This document shows, piece by piece, positions 1 to 5,852 of a stretch of DNA of 9,860 nt (positions are counted from its first letter, which is position 1; every line of letters begins with the position of its first letter). The notes beneath the pieces are model-generated. The model was given only the letters and a program-made list of their open reading frames with translations, did no database searches and was not told the origin of the DNA. The stretch is from WRMS01 sp038562165. GTDB taxonomy: Bacteria > Bacillota > Peptococcia > DRI-13 > UBA5745. The stretch covers positions 1 to 9,860 of the forward strand of contig JBCFAO010000070.1 in NCBI GenBank assembly GCA_038562165.1, in the 5' to 3' direction. Made by a program: the position numbers and the translations under genes.

Positions 1-396
1 CGAGAAGTCTATGGCCTTGATCTGCTGCAAGACAAATAAGACTTTTCTGGTGGCTCCGCCGGTCCGGAATGGTGGCTCACGCCACACCGGTCTGGCGGCT
101 CCGCCGCACCGTAATATTCAGTGAGACCTCCCCGGGTAAGAGTGGTAACTTTCCTCCCAGGCAACCGCTGCATTTACACCACGGGGTTCGGGCAGTATTG
201 GATTTCGTTTTGTTAGGCAAACTCATCCGCCCCGCAATTGCCTTCTATGCAGTTTCTGTTCGTCGGTTCGGGATTTTGCCGCCGGCTTCCTTCAGATTCC
301 GCCTCGCGACGGACACCCTTGCCTTTGGCTAACAGTTCCTACTGCCAAGTCTGTAGCGGACTTTCACCGCCTAGTTACCACCCATGCCGGGCGCAC
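1..396 (-). mobile_element. Group II intron (probably IIC), 5' part, runs off left edge
   Basis: Read on the minus strand from 396 downward, the sequence opens with GTGCGCCCGGCATGGGTGG, matching the GUGYG 5' consensus of group II introns, and continues as a structured, gene-poor domain I-like region. The intron boundary sits two bases past the T-run of a perfect terminator hairpin (402-436); insertion just behind a terminator is the known habit of bacterial group IIC introns. The rest of the ribozyme and any reverse-transcriptase gene lie left of the window. One minus frame is open from 117 to 1 but I see no convincing start, so I do not call it a gene. Near the inner end there are three imperfect copies of a GC-rich 22-23-bp unit. 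The class assignment is inferred from the 5' end and target site; domain pairing was not modelled. Confidence 0.8.
46..112. repeat. Three-copy imperfect tandem repeat, 22-23 bp unit, inside intron
   Basis: Units begin at 46, 69 and 91 and share the core TGG(T/C)GGCTC(C/AC)GCC followed by a GC-rich CCGG-type tail. Units one and three share 15 of 16 leading bases. The block lies about 285-350 nt from the intron 5' end, where sequence upstream of the reverse-transcriptase gene would be expected. It may be a slippage-prone expansion in a loop rather than part of the catalytic core. Confidence 0.65.
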
Positions 397-401
397 CCAA
401 A

Positions 402-436
402 AAATAGAGAATACCAATAATTGGTATTCTCTATTT
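402..436 (-). terminator. Perfect Rho-independent terminator hairpin, intron target
   Basis: Arms 402-417 (AAATAGAGAATACCAA) and 421-436 are perfect reverse complements, 16 bp each, with a three-base loop. Read on the minus strand the right arm ends in a run of six Ts before GG and the intron junction, so it terminates leftward transcription, possibly from the cassette starting at 2448. On the plus strand the T-run is only three bases. The stem is AT-rich, but its length and perfection make it a strong candidate. Confidence 0.85.
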
Positions 437-805
437 GGAACTCTGAAGAAGATTTTTAAGTATCCTTGTTTCTGTCTCCGCAGATATCTTGAGAATCTCA
501 GTAAAGACAGGAAAAGAGATAGGAATCAGCCCCAATATTATTTAGTAGAAAAGAGCGGTGAACCCATGGGGCTTTTGCCGGGATCCAACTCTGTACAAAA
601 ATTGCGATTGTAGGTGAAATGCAGGGGAAGTATCCCACCCAACCGAAGAAATTGCACAAAATCAGCTTAGATTTGGCTAAAATTAGTCTCAGCAGCTACT
701 GCAATTCACCCACAAACGTAAAAATTGTACAGAATTGACTAAGGGTCACTCCTCCCAGCCACAGACAGTTGCTACCGTGTCACTTTCCGCTTTTTCATTT
801 GACCC
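437..805. other. Gene-free stretch with decayed repeat structures
   Basis: I find no ORF with a credible start, ribosome binding site and family resemblance here. It contains a 9-bp stem-forming repeat (469-477 TTTCTGTCT with 505-513, one G-T pair), the large imperfect inverted repeat at 586-737, and the left arm (740-748) of a 9-bp inverted repeat whose other arm is 800-808. The mixture of inverted repeats between a mobile intron and an AT-rich cassette suggests an accretion zone of mobile-element debris. Confidence 0.5.
586..737. repeat. Imperfect long inverted repeat, possible MITE or element remnant
   Basis: The left arm 591-624, starting CTGTACAA and ending GGTGAAATGCAG, matches the reverse complement of 699-732 at 27 of 34 positions. 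A further five bases on each side (586-590 / 733-737) match at four of five. The 74-base centre has no coding potential that I can see. Arms of this length with scattered mismatches are typical of aged terminal inverted repeats of a small non-autonomous transposon; a structured RNA or intergenic hairpin is the alternative. I see no clear target-site duplication, and I cannot assign a transposon family. Confidence 0.55.
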
Positions 806-808
806 TTA
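740..808. repeat. 9-bp inverted repeat TAAGGGTCA / TGACCCTTA
   Basis: TAAGGGTCA (740-748) and TGACCCTTA (800-808) are perfect inverted copies separated by 51 bases. The right copy overlaps the stop codon of the short minus-strand ORF at 806-868. Neither side is followed by a T-run, so it is not an obvious terminator. It could be the ends of a tiny insertion or an RNA stem. Confidence 0.4.
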
Positions 809-868
809 ACTAATGACAAAAGCCGCACACAGCGGAGCAGTAACGCCTTCCGGATAGATACTCTCCAT
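806..868 (-). CDS. Short 20-codon ORF with strong RBS, possible gene remnant
   Basis: Minus-strand ATG at 868 is preceded by GGAGG (881-877) with an eight-base gap, one of the best ribosome binding sites in the window, and the ORF lies 31 bases after the stop of the VOC gene, so it could be co-transcribed. The product begins MESIYPEGVTAPLC and stops after 20 residues. The PEGVTAP segment faintly recalls the GGVTAP start of ArgJ-type ornithine acetyltransferases, so this may be the surviving start of a truncated gene. After the TAA the same frame reads on for 19 more sense codons to a TGA. It could equally be a leader peptide or chance. No function is assigned. Confidence 0.35.
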   Translation of the reverse strand: MESIYPEGVTAPLCAAFVIS

Positions 869-899
869 ATTGCCAACCTCCAAAACTTATGAGAAAACC

Positions 900-1346
900 T
901 CATTGATCTGCTTTTTCATGTTGCTCCTGATAAAATTGATAGCGCTCTTCATAAGAGACTTCTCGAATAATTTGGTTAATTGTCCATGTATAACCGAAAG
1001 GGTCTGTTATTTCTGCGTATTTTGTACCCATAAACTCGGATACCTCCTGCCCAACCACAGCCCCATTCTCTATGGCTCTTTTCAGCACAGCTTCCGTATC
1101 ATCTGCAATCATCTGAAGCCATATGGAGTCTACCTCATCTTTTTTAGGGGAATAGCAGTTAAAAGCTGCATTCTCATCAATCAGACGCAGTTCAACGCTT
1201 CCAACTATAATATTAGCTTCGTTTACACCTTTTTTGTCCGGGAAGTGAAATACGTCGCCCCGTTTGGCGCCAAACACGCTTTCGTAAAACTCCATTGCCT
1301 CCATGGCATTGGCTACAACCATATTCAAGGTTAATTTGTTATCCAT
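900..1346 (-). CDS. VOC superfamily (PhnB/glyoxalase-like) protein
   Basis: A 148-residue protein of the vicinal-oxygen-chelate fold, the family of glyoxalase I, bleomycin-binding and PhnB-like proteins. What shows this: an N-terminal beta strand with the DA-type helix 'AMEAMEFYESVFGAK' (residues 14-28), a central strand with VELRLID (51-57), and the family-typical end EITDPFGYTW (112-121), in which E112 is a likely metal ligand and Tyr119 stands where many relatives have His. The length is usual for PhnB-like proteins. I chose the ATG at 1346 because AGGAGTG lies six bases upstream; the frame is open further up but without a better site. It is the last full gene of a minus-strand cassette, 35 bases after the hydrolase. 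The role is probably binding or modifying a small toxic or antibiotic compound, but the substrate cannot be read from the sequence. Confidence 0.85.
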   Translation of the reverse strand: MDNKLTLNMVVANAMEAMEFYESVFGAKRGDVFHFPDKKGVNEANIIVGSVELRLIDENAAFNCYSPKKDEVDSIWLQMIADDTEAVLKRAIENGAVVGQEVSEFMGTKYAEITDPFGYTWTINQIIREVSYEERYQFYQEQHEKADQ

Positions 1347-1381
1347 ATTTTTCACTCCTTTTCGCAATCCCGTAAAAGTAA

Positions 1382-2068
1382 TTATATCGATTTTAAATAA
1401 TGCAGTAACTCCCATTTTGTTAGCGGGTCTGTATGACTTAAAATACAATATTGACATTCTGTACTCTCTATCAAATTCATCAATTTCTTTAATTTATCTT
1501 TATCCATGTAAGAATCATTAAAGAAATCCTCACTTGTTGAATCCCCCAAAAACAATATTTTTTCTTCGGGCACATAAATCAGCACGGTATCTTCCGAGTG
1601 AGGTGATTCTGCATAGAAAATCCTTGCCGTCATTCCGCCCAAATTAATAGTAAGTTCTTTTTCAAATTGAATATCTGATCGGGTAACGACAATTTCTTTA
1701 TTATCTCGATATTCTCTGCCGAGGCACTCATCATTCTTTTTTAGAAATTGTACATATGCACTGTCCGATAGTTTGGCTCTTTCCATATCTAAAAATGCAT
1801 TCGTCCTATGATGAGCAATAGACAGTCCACGAATATGGTGCATCCCAAACGTATGATCCCAGTGCCAATGAGTAATGACGGTGAAATCCGGCTTTCTAAG
1901 ACCCTCGACTTCTAAGGAGTTATAAAATTCATCAACGTGATCTGCCGAATTTCCTGCATCAACGGCAAGTACAATTTTTTCGCCCTTTAGATAAGCTAAC
2001 ATAGGACGGTCTGTTTCAGGCTGATGTGGATAATAAAATATTCTATCGCTTATTTTTTTCAGTTCCAT
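1382..2068 (-). CDS. Metallo-beta-lactamase-fold hydrolase
   Basis: A 228-residue cytoplasmic-type protein (no signal peptide) with the full metal-binding set of the metallo-beta-lactamase superfamily: HWHWDH at residues 67-72 (H67, H69, D71, H72), H157 in SPHSED, D176 in LGDST and H212 in SHTDP. The family hydrolyses ester, thioester, amide or phosphoester bonds using one or two zinc ions. The order and spacing of motifs resemble stand-alone MBL-fold hydrolases rather than secreted beta-lactamases, so beta-lactam resistance should not be assumed. The start overlaps the last ten bases of the upstream deaminase gene (2059-2068), implying translational coupling; AAGGTGG lies eight bases before the ATG. 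AT-rich like its neighbours: bases 1741-1800 are 20/60 G+C. The substrate is unknown; action on a drug or nucleoside metabolite is inference from context. Confidence 0.88.
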   Translation of the reverse strand: MELKKISDRIFYYPHQPETDRPMLAYLKGEKIVLAVDAGNSADHVDEFYNSLEVEGLRKPDFTVITHWHWDHTFGMHHIRGLSIAHHRTNAFLDMERAKLSDSAYVQFLKKNDECLGREYRDNKEIVVTRSDIQFEKELTINLGGMTARIFYAESPHSEDTVLIYVPEEKILFLGDSTSEDFFNDSYMDKDKLKKLMNLIESTECQYCILSHTDPLTKWELLHYLKSI

Positions 2069-2448
2069 TTGTTATCCCACCTTTCCGGCAACAAATCCCC
2101 AAGTGGCACCTCTTTCATTTCAGGTAATATAATTTGGGTTTCGATGTTTTGGCCGTCTATCTGTGCAATAAATTCTCTGCATCTTCCGCAGGGTGGGAGT
2201 ATGCTCCCGTCTTCAAAAACAGCAATAAGCATTTTGATTTGCGTTTCGTTGTTCTTTACCATTTCGGCAATAGCAGACTGCTCCGCACATAAGCCAATAG
2301 AGCAAGGAAGGTCAATGCATATTCCTGTAAAAACATTGCCATTCGCCGTTTCCAATGCACAGGCCACATGTCCTGCAGTTCCAAAGCTTTTTAACTTTTT
2401 AGGATGGATCGTATTAAACGCTATTTGAAATAATTCGTGCTTATTCAT
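2059..2448 (-). CDS. Cytidine/blasticidin-type deaminase family protein
   Basis: A 129-residue zinc-dependent nucleoside deaminase. The catalytic signature is complete: C54-A-E56 (zinc ligand and proton-shuttling glutamate) and P86-C87-G-R-C90 (the two other zinc cysteines). The size fits tetrameric cytidine deaminases and the related blasticidin-S deaminases, both of which hydrolyse the 4-amino group of a cytosine ring. The overall pattern, including a REFI segment after the second cysteine and a C-terminal LPERW-type tail like the 'LIPLKY' of blasticidin deaminase, leans towards the antibiotic-deaminase side, but this is from memory of the family and not an alignment. The start at 2448 has AAGGA seven bases upstream. 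It is the first gene of the minus-strand cassette; a TATGAT at 2510-2505 could be its -10 box, without a good -35. Confidence 0.85.
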   Translation of the reverse strand: MNKHELFQIAFNTIHPKKLKSFGTAGHVACALETANGNVFTGICIDLPCSIGLCAEQSAIAEMVKNNETQIKMLIAVFEDGSILPPCGRCREFIAQIDGQNIETQIILPEMKEVPLGDLLPERWDNKWN

Positions 2449-2504
2449 TCAAATATCCTTTCAAAATCCCGTTTGTCAGCATGATTATCTTTAAGTCCGC
2501 CTTG

Positions 2505-2510
2505 ATCATA
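2505..2510 (-). promoter_or_regulatory. Possible -10 box for the deaminase cassette
   Basis: TATGAT on the minus strand lies about 57 bases before the deaminase start and just downstream of the terminator of the M20 gene, the expected place for a promoter. No convincing TTGACA-like -35 sits 16-18 bases upstream, so this is weak. Confidence 0.25.
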
Positions 2511-2530
2511 TCAGACCTTTGTACATAAAG

Positions 2531-2566
2531 AAAGACACGGCTCAGCCAAGGAGAAATCGTGTCTTT
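2531..2566 (-). terminator. Rho-independent terminator after the M20 hydrolase gene
   Basis: AAAGACACG (2531-2539) pairs perfectly with CGTGTCTTT (2558-2566) around an 18-base loop. On the minus strand the stem is followed by TCTTTAT, and on the plus strand by TTAT after three Ts of the arm, so it may act in both directions. Its place 70 bases after the M20 stop fits termination of that gene and insulates the deaminase cassette. Confidence 0.75.
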
Positions 2567-2635
2567 TTATGATAGCAGTGAAAAATTTTTCGGAATATAA
2601 GTGTGTACTATTATTCCTGTTGTGCCGCCATATCC

Positions 2636-3940
2636 TTACATCTCCTGGTTATAGCCTTCCCAAAAAGCTACATACTCCTCTTTGCTGAAAGCGGGCCGGT
2701 GCTCCGCCATGATCTGCTTGGCTTCAACAGCCCCTGCCCAAAGCAAATCGATGACGGTCATGGCCATAGCTTTGGCAGGCATCACATAAGCCATCTCCGG
2801 GTCGCAAATAGCAAAGTCTTTGCTGTGGGCCGTACCGGCATAACCGCCTGTAGAAACATGGATCAAGGGCATAAGGGAGCTCACATCCCCTGCATCGGTG
2901 GAACCCATCAGCTCATAGCCCGTCAGGTTGTTCTCTTCACCCAAAAGCTGGGCGGAATTCCCGGCAAACAGGGAATTAAGCCGCTGGTTTTGAATCAAAG
3001 GCAAATAGCCGGGAACATTGGTGATCTTCACCTCGGCGCCGATGGCGTAAGCGCTGCCCTTCAAGGCCCGGTCCACCTTTGCGGCGGCGTCTACCACCGC
3101 CTTGATATTGCGGCCCCGCACATAGGTTTCCATGCGGACGTCGGCGGGAACGATGTTTACCAGGTCGCCGCCCTTCGTAATGATGGGATGAACCCGGATG
3201 CGGTCTGCTTCCCGGAAAGTTTCCCGTTGGGAATTGATGGCCATCATGGCCAGAGACGCCGCATTCAGAGCATTGATGCCCATATGGGGCTCTGCCCCGG
3301 CATGAGCCTCCTTGCCGGTGAAGGCAATCAGCTTGCCCAAAAAGCCGGAGCTGTCGCAATCCAATAGAAACTTCCGCTCCTCCACGCCGGCATGGGAATG
3401 GATCATCAGCCCCATATCCACATCATCCAGAATGCCCAGGCGGATAAACTCTTGCTTGCCGCCAAAGAAGCGGATTTTCCCTTCCCGCCGCAGCCTTTCC
3501 CGGAATTCCAGCTCCACGTATTCTTCGGCAGGTACGCCCACAAAGACAGCCTGTCCATCCAGGTGCTCCATAAAAGGCACCAGTCCCATAGCCGCCCCCA
3601 GCATGGCAGCAATCTGGGAATTATGGCCGCAGGAATGGGCTGCTCCCGTCTGTTTGTCGGCATCAGGATGCAAAGGGCAGACAACTGCGTCCAGCTCTCC
3701 CATAACCATTACCCGGGGACCTTGGTTTTTTCCCGCCACTGCCTTAACGCCGGTGAGGGCCAAGCCTTTTTGGCATTCCAGCCCAAGGCTTTCCAGGGTA
3801 TCTGCCGTCAGGGCGGCAGTCTTATATTCTTTAAATCCCAGTTCGGGATTCTGGAAAATGCTTTGACCGATTTCGATGATGCGCTGGGCATTTTTGTCGA
3901 TCTGCTCCAGCACTTTTATTTTCAGTTCTTCTTTATTCAT
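2636..3940 (-). CDS. M20 family (M20D-like) metal-dependent amidohydrolase
   Basis: A 434-residue cytoplasmic hydrolase of the M20 peptidase/aminoacylase family, whose members (hippurate hydrolase, aminobenzoyl-glutamate hydrolase, N-acyl amino acid and peptide hydrolases) cut amide bonds with one or two metal ions. Visible signatures are G-A-A-H102-S-C104-G-H106-N, the catalytic PAEEY (E139, E140), IHSHAG (H181/H183), the dimerisation-domain motif AFTGKEAHAGAEPHMGINA (206-224) and a late metal histidine in GTAHSKDF (H372). The cysteine between the two early histidines is the M20D hallmark. The length is normal. GAGGAGGAG ends five bases before the ATG. It is transcribed away from the adenine-deaminase operon across a 160-base shared upstream region, and ends at its own terminator. 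The natural substrate is unknown; an N-acyl or p-aminobenzoyl-type compound linked to the imported solute is inference. Confidence 0.9.
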   Translation of the reverse strand: MNKEELKIKVLEQIDKNAQRIIEIGQSIFQNPELGFKEYKTAALTADTLESLGLECQKGLALTGVKAVAGKNQGPRVMVMGELDAVVCPLHPDADKQTGAAHSCGHNSQIAAMLGAAMGLVPFMEHLDGQAVFVGVPAEEYVELEFRERLRREGKIRFFGGKQEFIRLGILDDVDMGLMIHSHAGVEERKFLLDCDSSGFLGKLIAFTGKEAHAGAEPHMGINALNAASLAMMAINSQRETFREADRIRVHPIITKGGDLVNIVPADVRMETYVRGRNIKAVVDAAAKVDRALKGSAYAIGAEVKITNVPGYLPLIQNQRLNSLFAGNSAQLLGEENNLTGYELMGSTDAGDVSSLMPLIHVSTGGYAGTAHSKDFAICDPEMAYVMPAKAMAMTVIDLLWAGAVEAKQIMAEHRPAFSKEEYVAFWEGYNQEM

Positions 3941-3960
3941 AACGTCTCCTCCTCGCCCTC

Positions 3961-4011
3961 ATTATACCTGCACGCAAACGAATCCTCTGCCCCATGCGTT
4001 TGCTTATTATA
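3961..4011. promoter_or_regulatory. Divergent control region: two TATAAT boxes around an inverted repeat
   Basis: On the minus strand, perfect TATAAT hexamers occur at 4011-4006 and 3966-3961, each preceded by GG, as possible -10 boxes for the M20 gene; neither has a clear -35. Between them GCAAACG (3974-3980) and CGTTTGC (3997-4003) form a perfect 7-bp inverted repeat with a 16-base spacer. The half-sites look like those bound by LacI-family regulators such as PurR, but the wide spacing is atypical, so an operator role is conjecture. Confidence 0.4.
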
Positions 4012-4028
4012 CCATGTAGAATTGAGAA

Positions 4029-4057
4029 TTGACAGTCATAGCCTGTTAGTCTATCAT
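4029..4057 (+). promoter_or_regulatory. Sigma-A-type promoter of the ade-transporter operon
   Basis: TTGACA (4029-4034, perfect -35) and TATCAT (4052-4057, five of six to the -10 consensus) are separated by exactly 17 bases. The predicted start lies near 4064, giving a leader of only about 35-40 bases before the deaminase ATG. That leaves no room for a purine riboswitch, so control, if any, should be at the promoter. Confidence 0.75.
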
Positions 4058-4100
4058 TAATGTGTTGCCTATATGTTTATGTTAAAAGGAGTTTAATGCC

Positions 4101-5852
4101 ATGGAAAAACAGATCGTACAAGCTGCTGCGGGAAAAGCCCCCTTTGACCTGGCCATTTGCGGTCTGCGGCTGCTCAATGTTTTTACCGGTGAGGTCATCT
4201 TTCCCGCTGATATTGGTATTGTGGGAGATACTATCGCCTATGCCGGCCTCTTTGAGCCGGAGCACCGGGCAAAGAAAACCATAGACGCAAAAGGGCTCTT
4301 TGCTATCCCCGGCCTGGTGGACGGCCACATGCACCTGGAAAGCAGCATGATGACCCCCGCCCATTTTGCGGAAGCCGTCATTCCTATGGGCACTACCACG
4401 GTGGTTGCCGATCCTCACGAAATCGGCAACGCCATGGGCAAGGAAGGCGTAAAAATGCTGATTGCCATGACCCGGGATCTGCCTTTACGGGTTCATATTA
4501 TGGCTCCCTCCACCATTCCCTCCCTGCCCGGCTATGAGACTTCCGGCGCCGATATCACAGGAGAGGATATTGCCGAACTGTTAAGCCTGCCCGAGATACA
4601 CGGTGTAGGTGAGATCATGGATTTTCTGGGCGTTGTGGCAGGAGAGCCCAAAATGATGGCCATTCTGGCTGCTGCCAAGAAGGTTAATGCTTTGATCGAC
4701 GGCCATGTTCCCACCTTACGGGGCAAAGAATTGCAAGCCTTTACCGCTGCCGGAATCTTTATGGATCATACCTACATGGATCCGGATTTAGTCAAGGAAA
4801 AACTGGGCAACGGCATGCGGGTGCAGATTCAGGAAAGATTTTTAACGGCTGAACTGATGGCCAGCCTTAACTCATCCCCGGCCCAGGACCGCATTATGCT
4901 GGTTACCGACGATGTGCCTATTTCCCGTCTGGCTTCCAAAGGTCATCTCGCCGCCATACTCAGACAGGCTATAGACCTGGGCCTTGATCCCATCAAAGCT
5001 ATCCGCTACGCTACCCTCAATTCCGCCGAGGGATTAAGGCTTTATGATGTGGGCGCCTTGTCTCCGGGACGAAAAGCCGACATTCTTCTGGTCTCCTCCC
5101 TTGAGAAACTGGAAGTACAACAGGTCTATATCGGCGGCCGCCTGATTGCCCAAGACCGCCAAATTTTCGAGCCGGTCAGTGGTTTCCCCATCCCTGCGGC
5201 GGCTTACCATACCATGAAGCTGCCACAGCTTACGGCGGCGGACTTTATTATTGCTGCCCCGGGAGAGCAGGCCACTGTCAATGCTATTGAGCAAGACGGC
5301 AAAACCTCCCGTACCCGGCGGGTTCGCCGAACCTGCGCTGTGGAAAAGGGTGTGCTGCAGCAGGGAAATCTGGTGAAGATGGCTGTTTTTGAGCGTTATA
5401 CCGGCAAGGCCGGGCGCAGTCTGGGCCTGCTGGCTAATCTGGAGGATTTCCGGGGGGCATTGGCCACTACCTATGCTCACGATTGCCATAACCTAGTGGT
5501 TTTCAGCCAAAATGATAGCGACGGCCTTCTGGCGGCCAATACCCTCATCGCTGCCGGCGGCGGCGTAGCGGCGGTGCTGGAAGGGAAAATCCTCTGTGCC
5601 ATTCCCCTGCCCATTGCCGGTATCCTCTGCGAAGACAATATGGCTGCCTTAGCCGAAAAGTTTGCCGCTCTGGACCGGGCGGCCCAAACCATGGGACTGA
5701 ATCATGCCGAAACCCTGACCTTCCTGACACTGATGGCTTTGGCCGTCTCTCCTGAGATCAAGCTTACCGATAAAGGCCTTATTGATGTGGTGCGCAAGGA
5801 GTGGATAGCCTTAATTGAGGAGGATACACATGAAGACACGGTTCAGGCTTAG
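4101..5852 (+). CDS. ade: Adenine deaminase-family amidohydrolase
   Basis: A 583-residue enzyme, normal length for bacterial adenine deaminase, which turns adenine into hypoxanthine plus ammonia in purine salvage and uses a binuclear metal centre. What shows this: an N-terminal beta-sandwich, then GLVDGHMHLESS (71-82; H76 and H78 metal ligands), ADPHEIGN (103-110), GVGEIMD (168-174; E171 a likely metal-bridging residue), DGHVPTLRGKEL (200-211), VTDDVPIS (268-275) and a C-terminal domain with IPLPIAGI. Odd point: where I recall family members having (S/C)-(D/C)-H-E followed by IREGSA, this protein has MDHTYMD and IQERFLT, so an expected glutamate is missing and specificity may differ. AAGGAG stands nine or ten bases before the ATG at 4101. 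It leads an operon and its last 23 bases overlap the next gene. An alternative is a deaminase for a modified purine or related amino-heterocycle. Confidence 0.87.
   Translation: MEKQIVQAAAGKAPFDLAICGLRLLNVFTGEVIFPADIGIVGDTIAYAGLFEPEHRAKKTIDAKGLFAIPGLVDGHMHLESSMMTPAHFAEAVIPMGTTTVVADPHEIGNAMGKEGVKMLIAMTRDLPLRVHIMAPSTIPSLPGYETSGADITGEDIAELLSLPEIHGVGEIMDFLGVVAGEPKMMAILAAAKKVNALIDGHVPTLRGKELQAFTAAGIFMDHTYMDPDLVKEKLGNGMRVQIQERFLTAELMASLNSSPAQDRIMLVTDDVPISRLASKGHLAAILRQAIDLGLDPIKAIRYATLNSAEGLRLYDVGALSPGRKADILLVSSLEKLEVQQVYIGGRLIAQDRQIFEPVSGFPIPAAAYHTMKLPQLTAADFIIAAPGEQATVNAIEQDGKTSRTRRVRRTCAVEKGVLQQGNLVKMAVFERYTGKAGRSLGLLANLEDFRGALATTYAHDCHNLVVFSQNDSDGLLAANTLIAAGGGVAAVLEGKILCAIPLPIAGILCEDNMAALAEKFAALDRAAQTMGLNHAETLTFLTLMALAVSPEIKLTDKGLIDVVRKEWIALIEEDTHEDTVQA

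Noticed and set aside
69..420. Two plus-strand open frames over the left edge
   Set aside because: They run antisense through the group II intron ribozyme and have no family resemblance or ribosome binding site.
586..737. Short palindromic unit as a CRISPR repeat
   Set aside because: There are only two inverted copies with mismatches and no array of direct repeats with regular spacers.
1347..1457. Longer N-terminus for the VOC protein
   Set aside because: It would overlap the end of the MBL gene and the family fold begins at the ATG at 1346, which has its own AGGAG.
1382..2068. Beta-lactamase
   Set aside because: Metal ligands are those of the wider MBL fold, there is no signal peptide, and nothing specific to true metallo-beta-lactamases is visible.
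2603..3367. 254-codon plus-strand open frame
   Set aside because: It lies fully antisense to the M20 hydrolase, has no ribosome binding site and gives a low-complexity His/Gly-rich product; it is a shadow of a GC-rich real gene.
4058..4100. Purine riboswitch ahead of the adenine deaminase gene
   Set aside because: The leader after the predicted promoter is only about 35-40 bases, too short for an aptamer, and no purine aptamer motif is visible further upstream.
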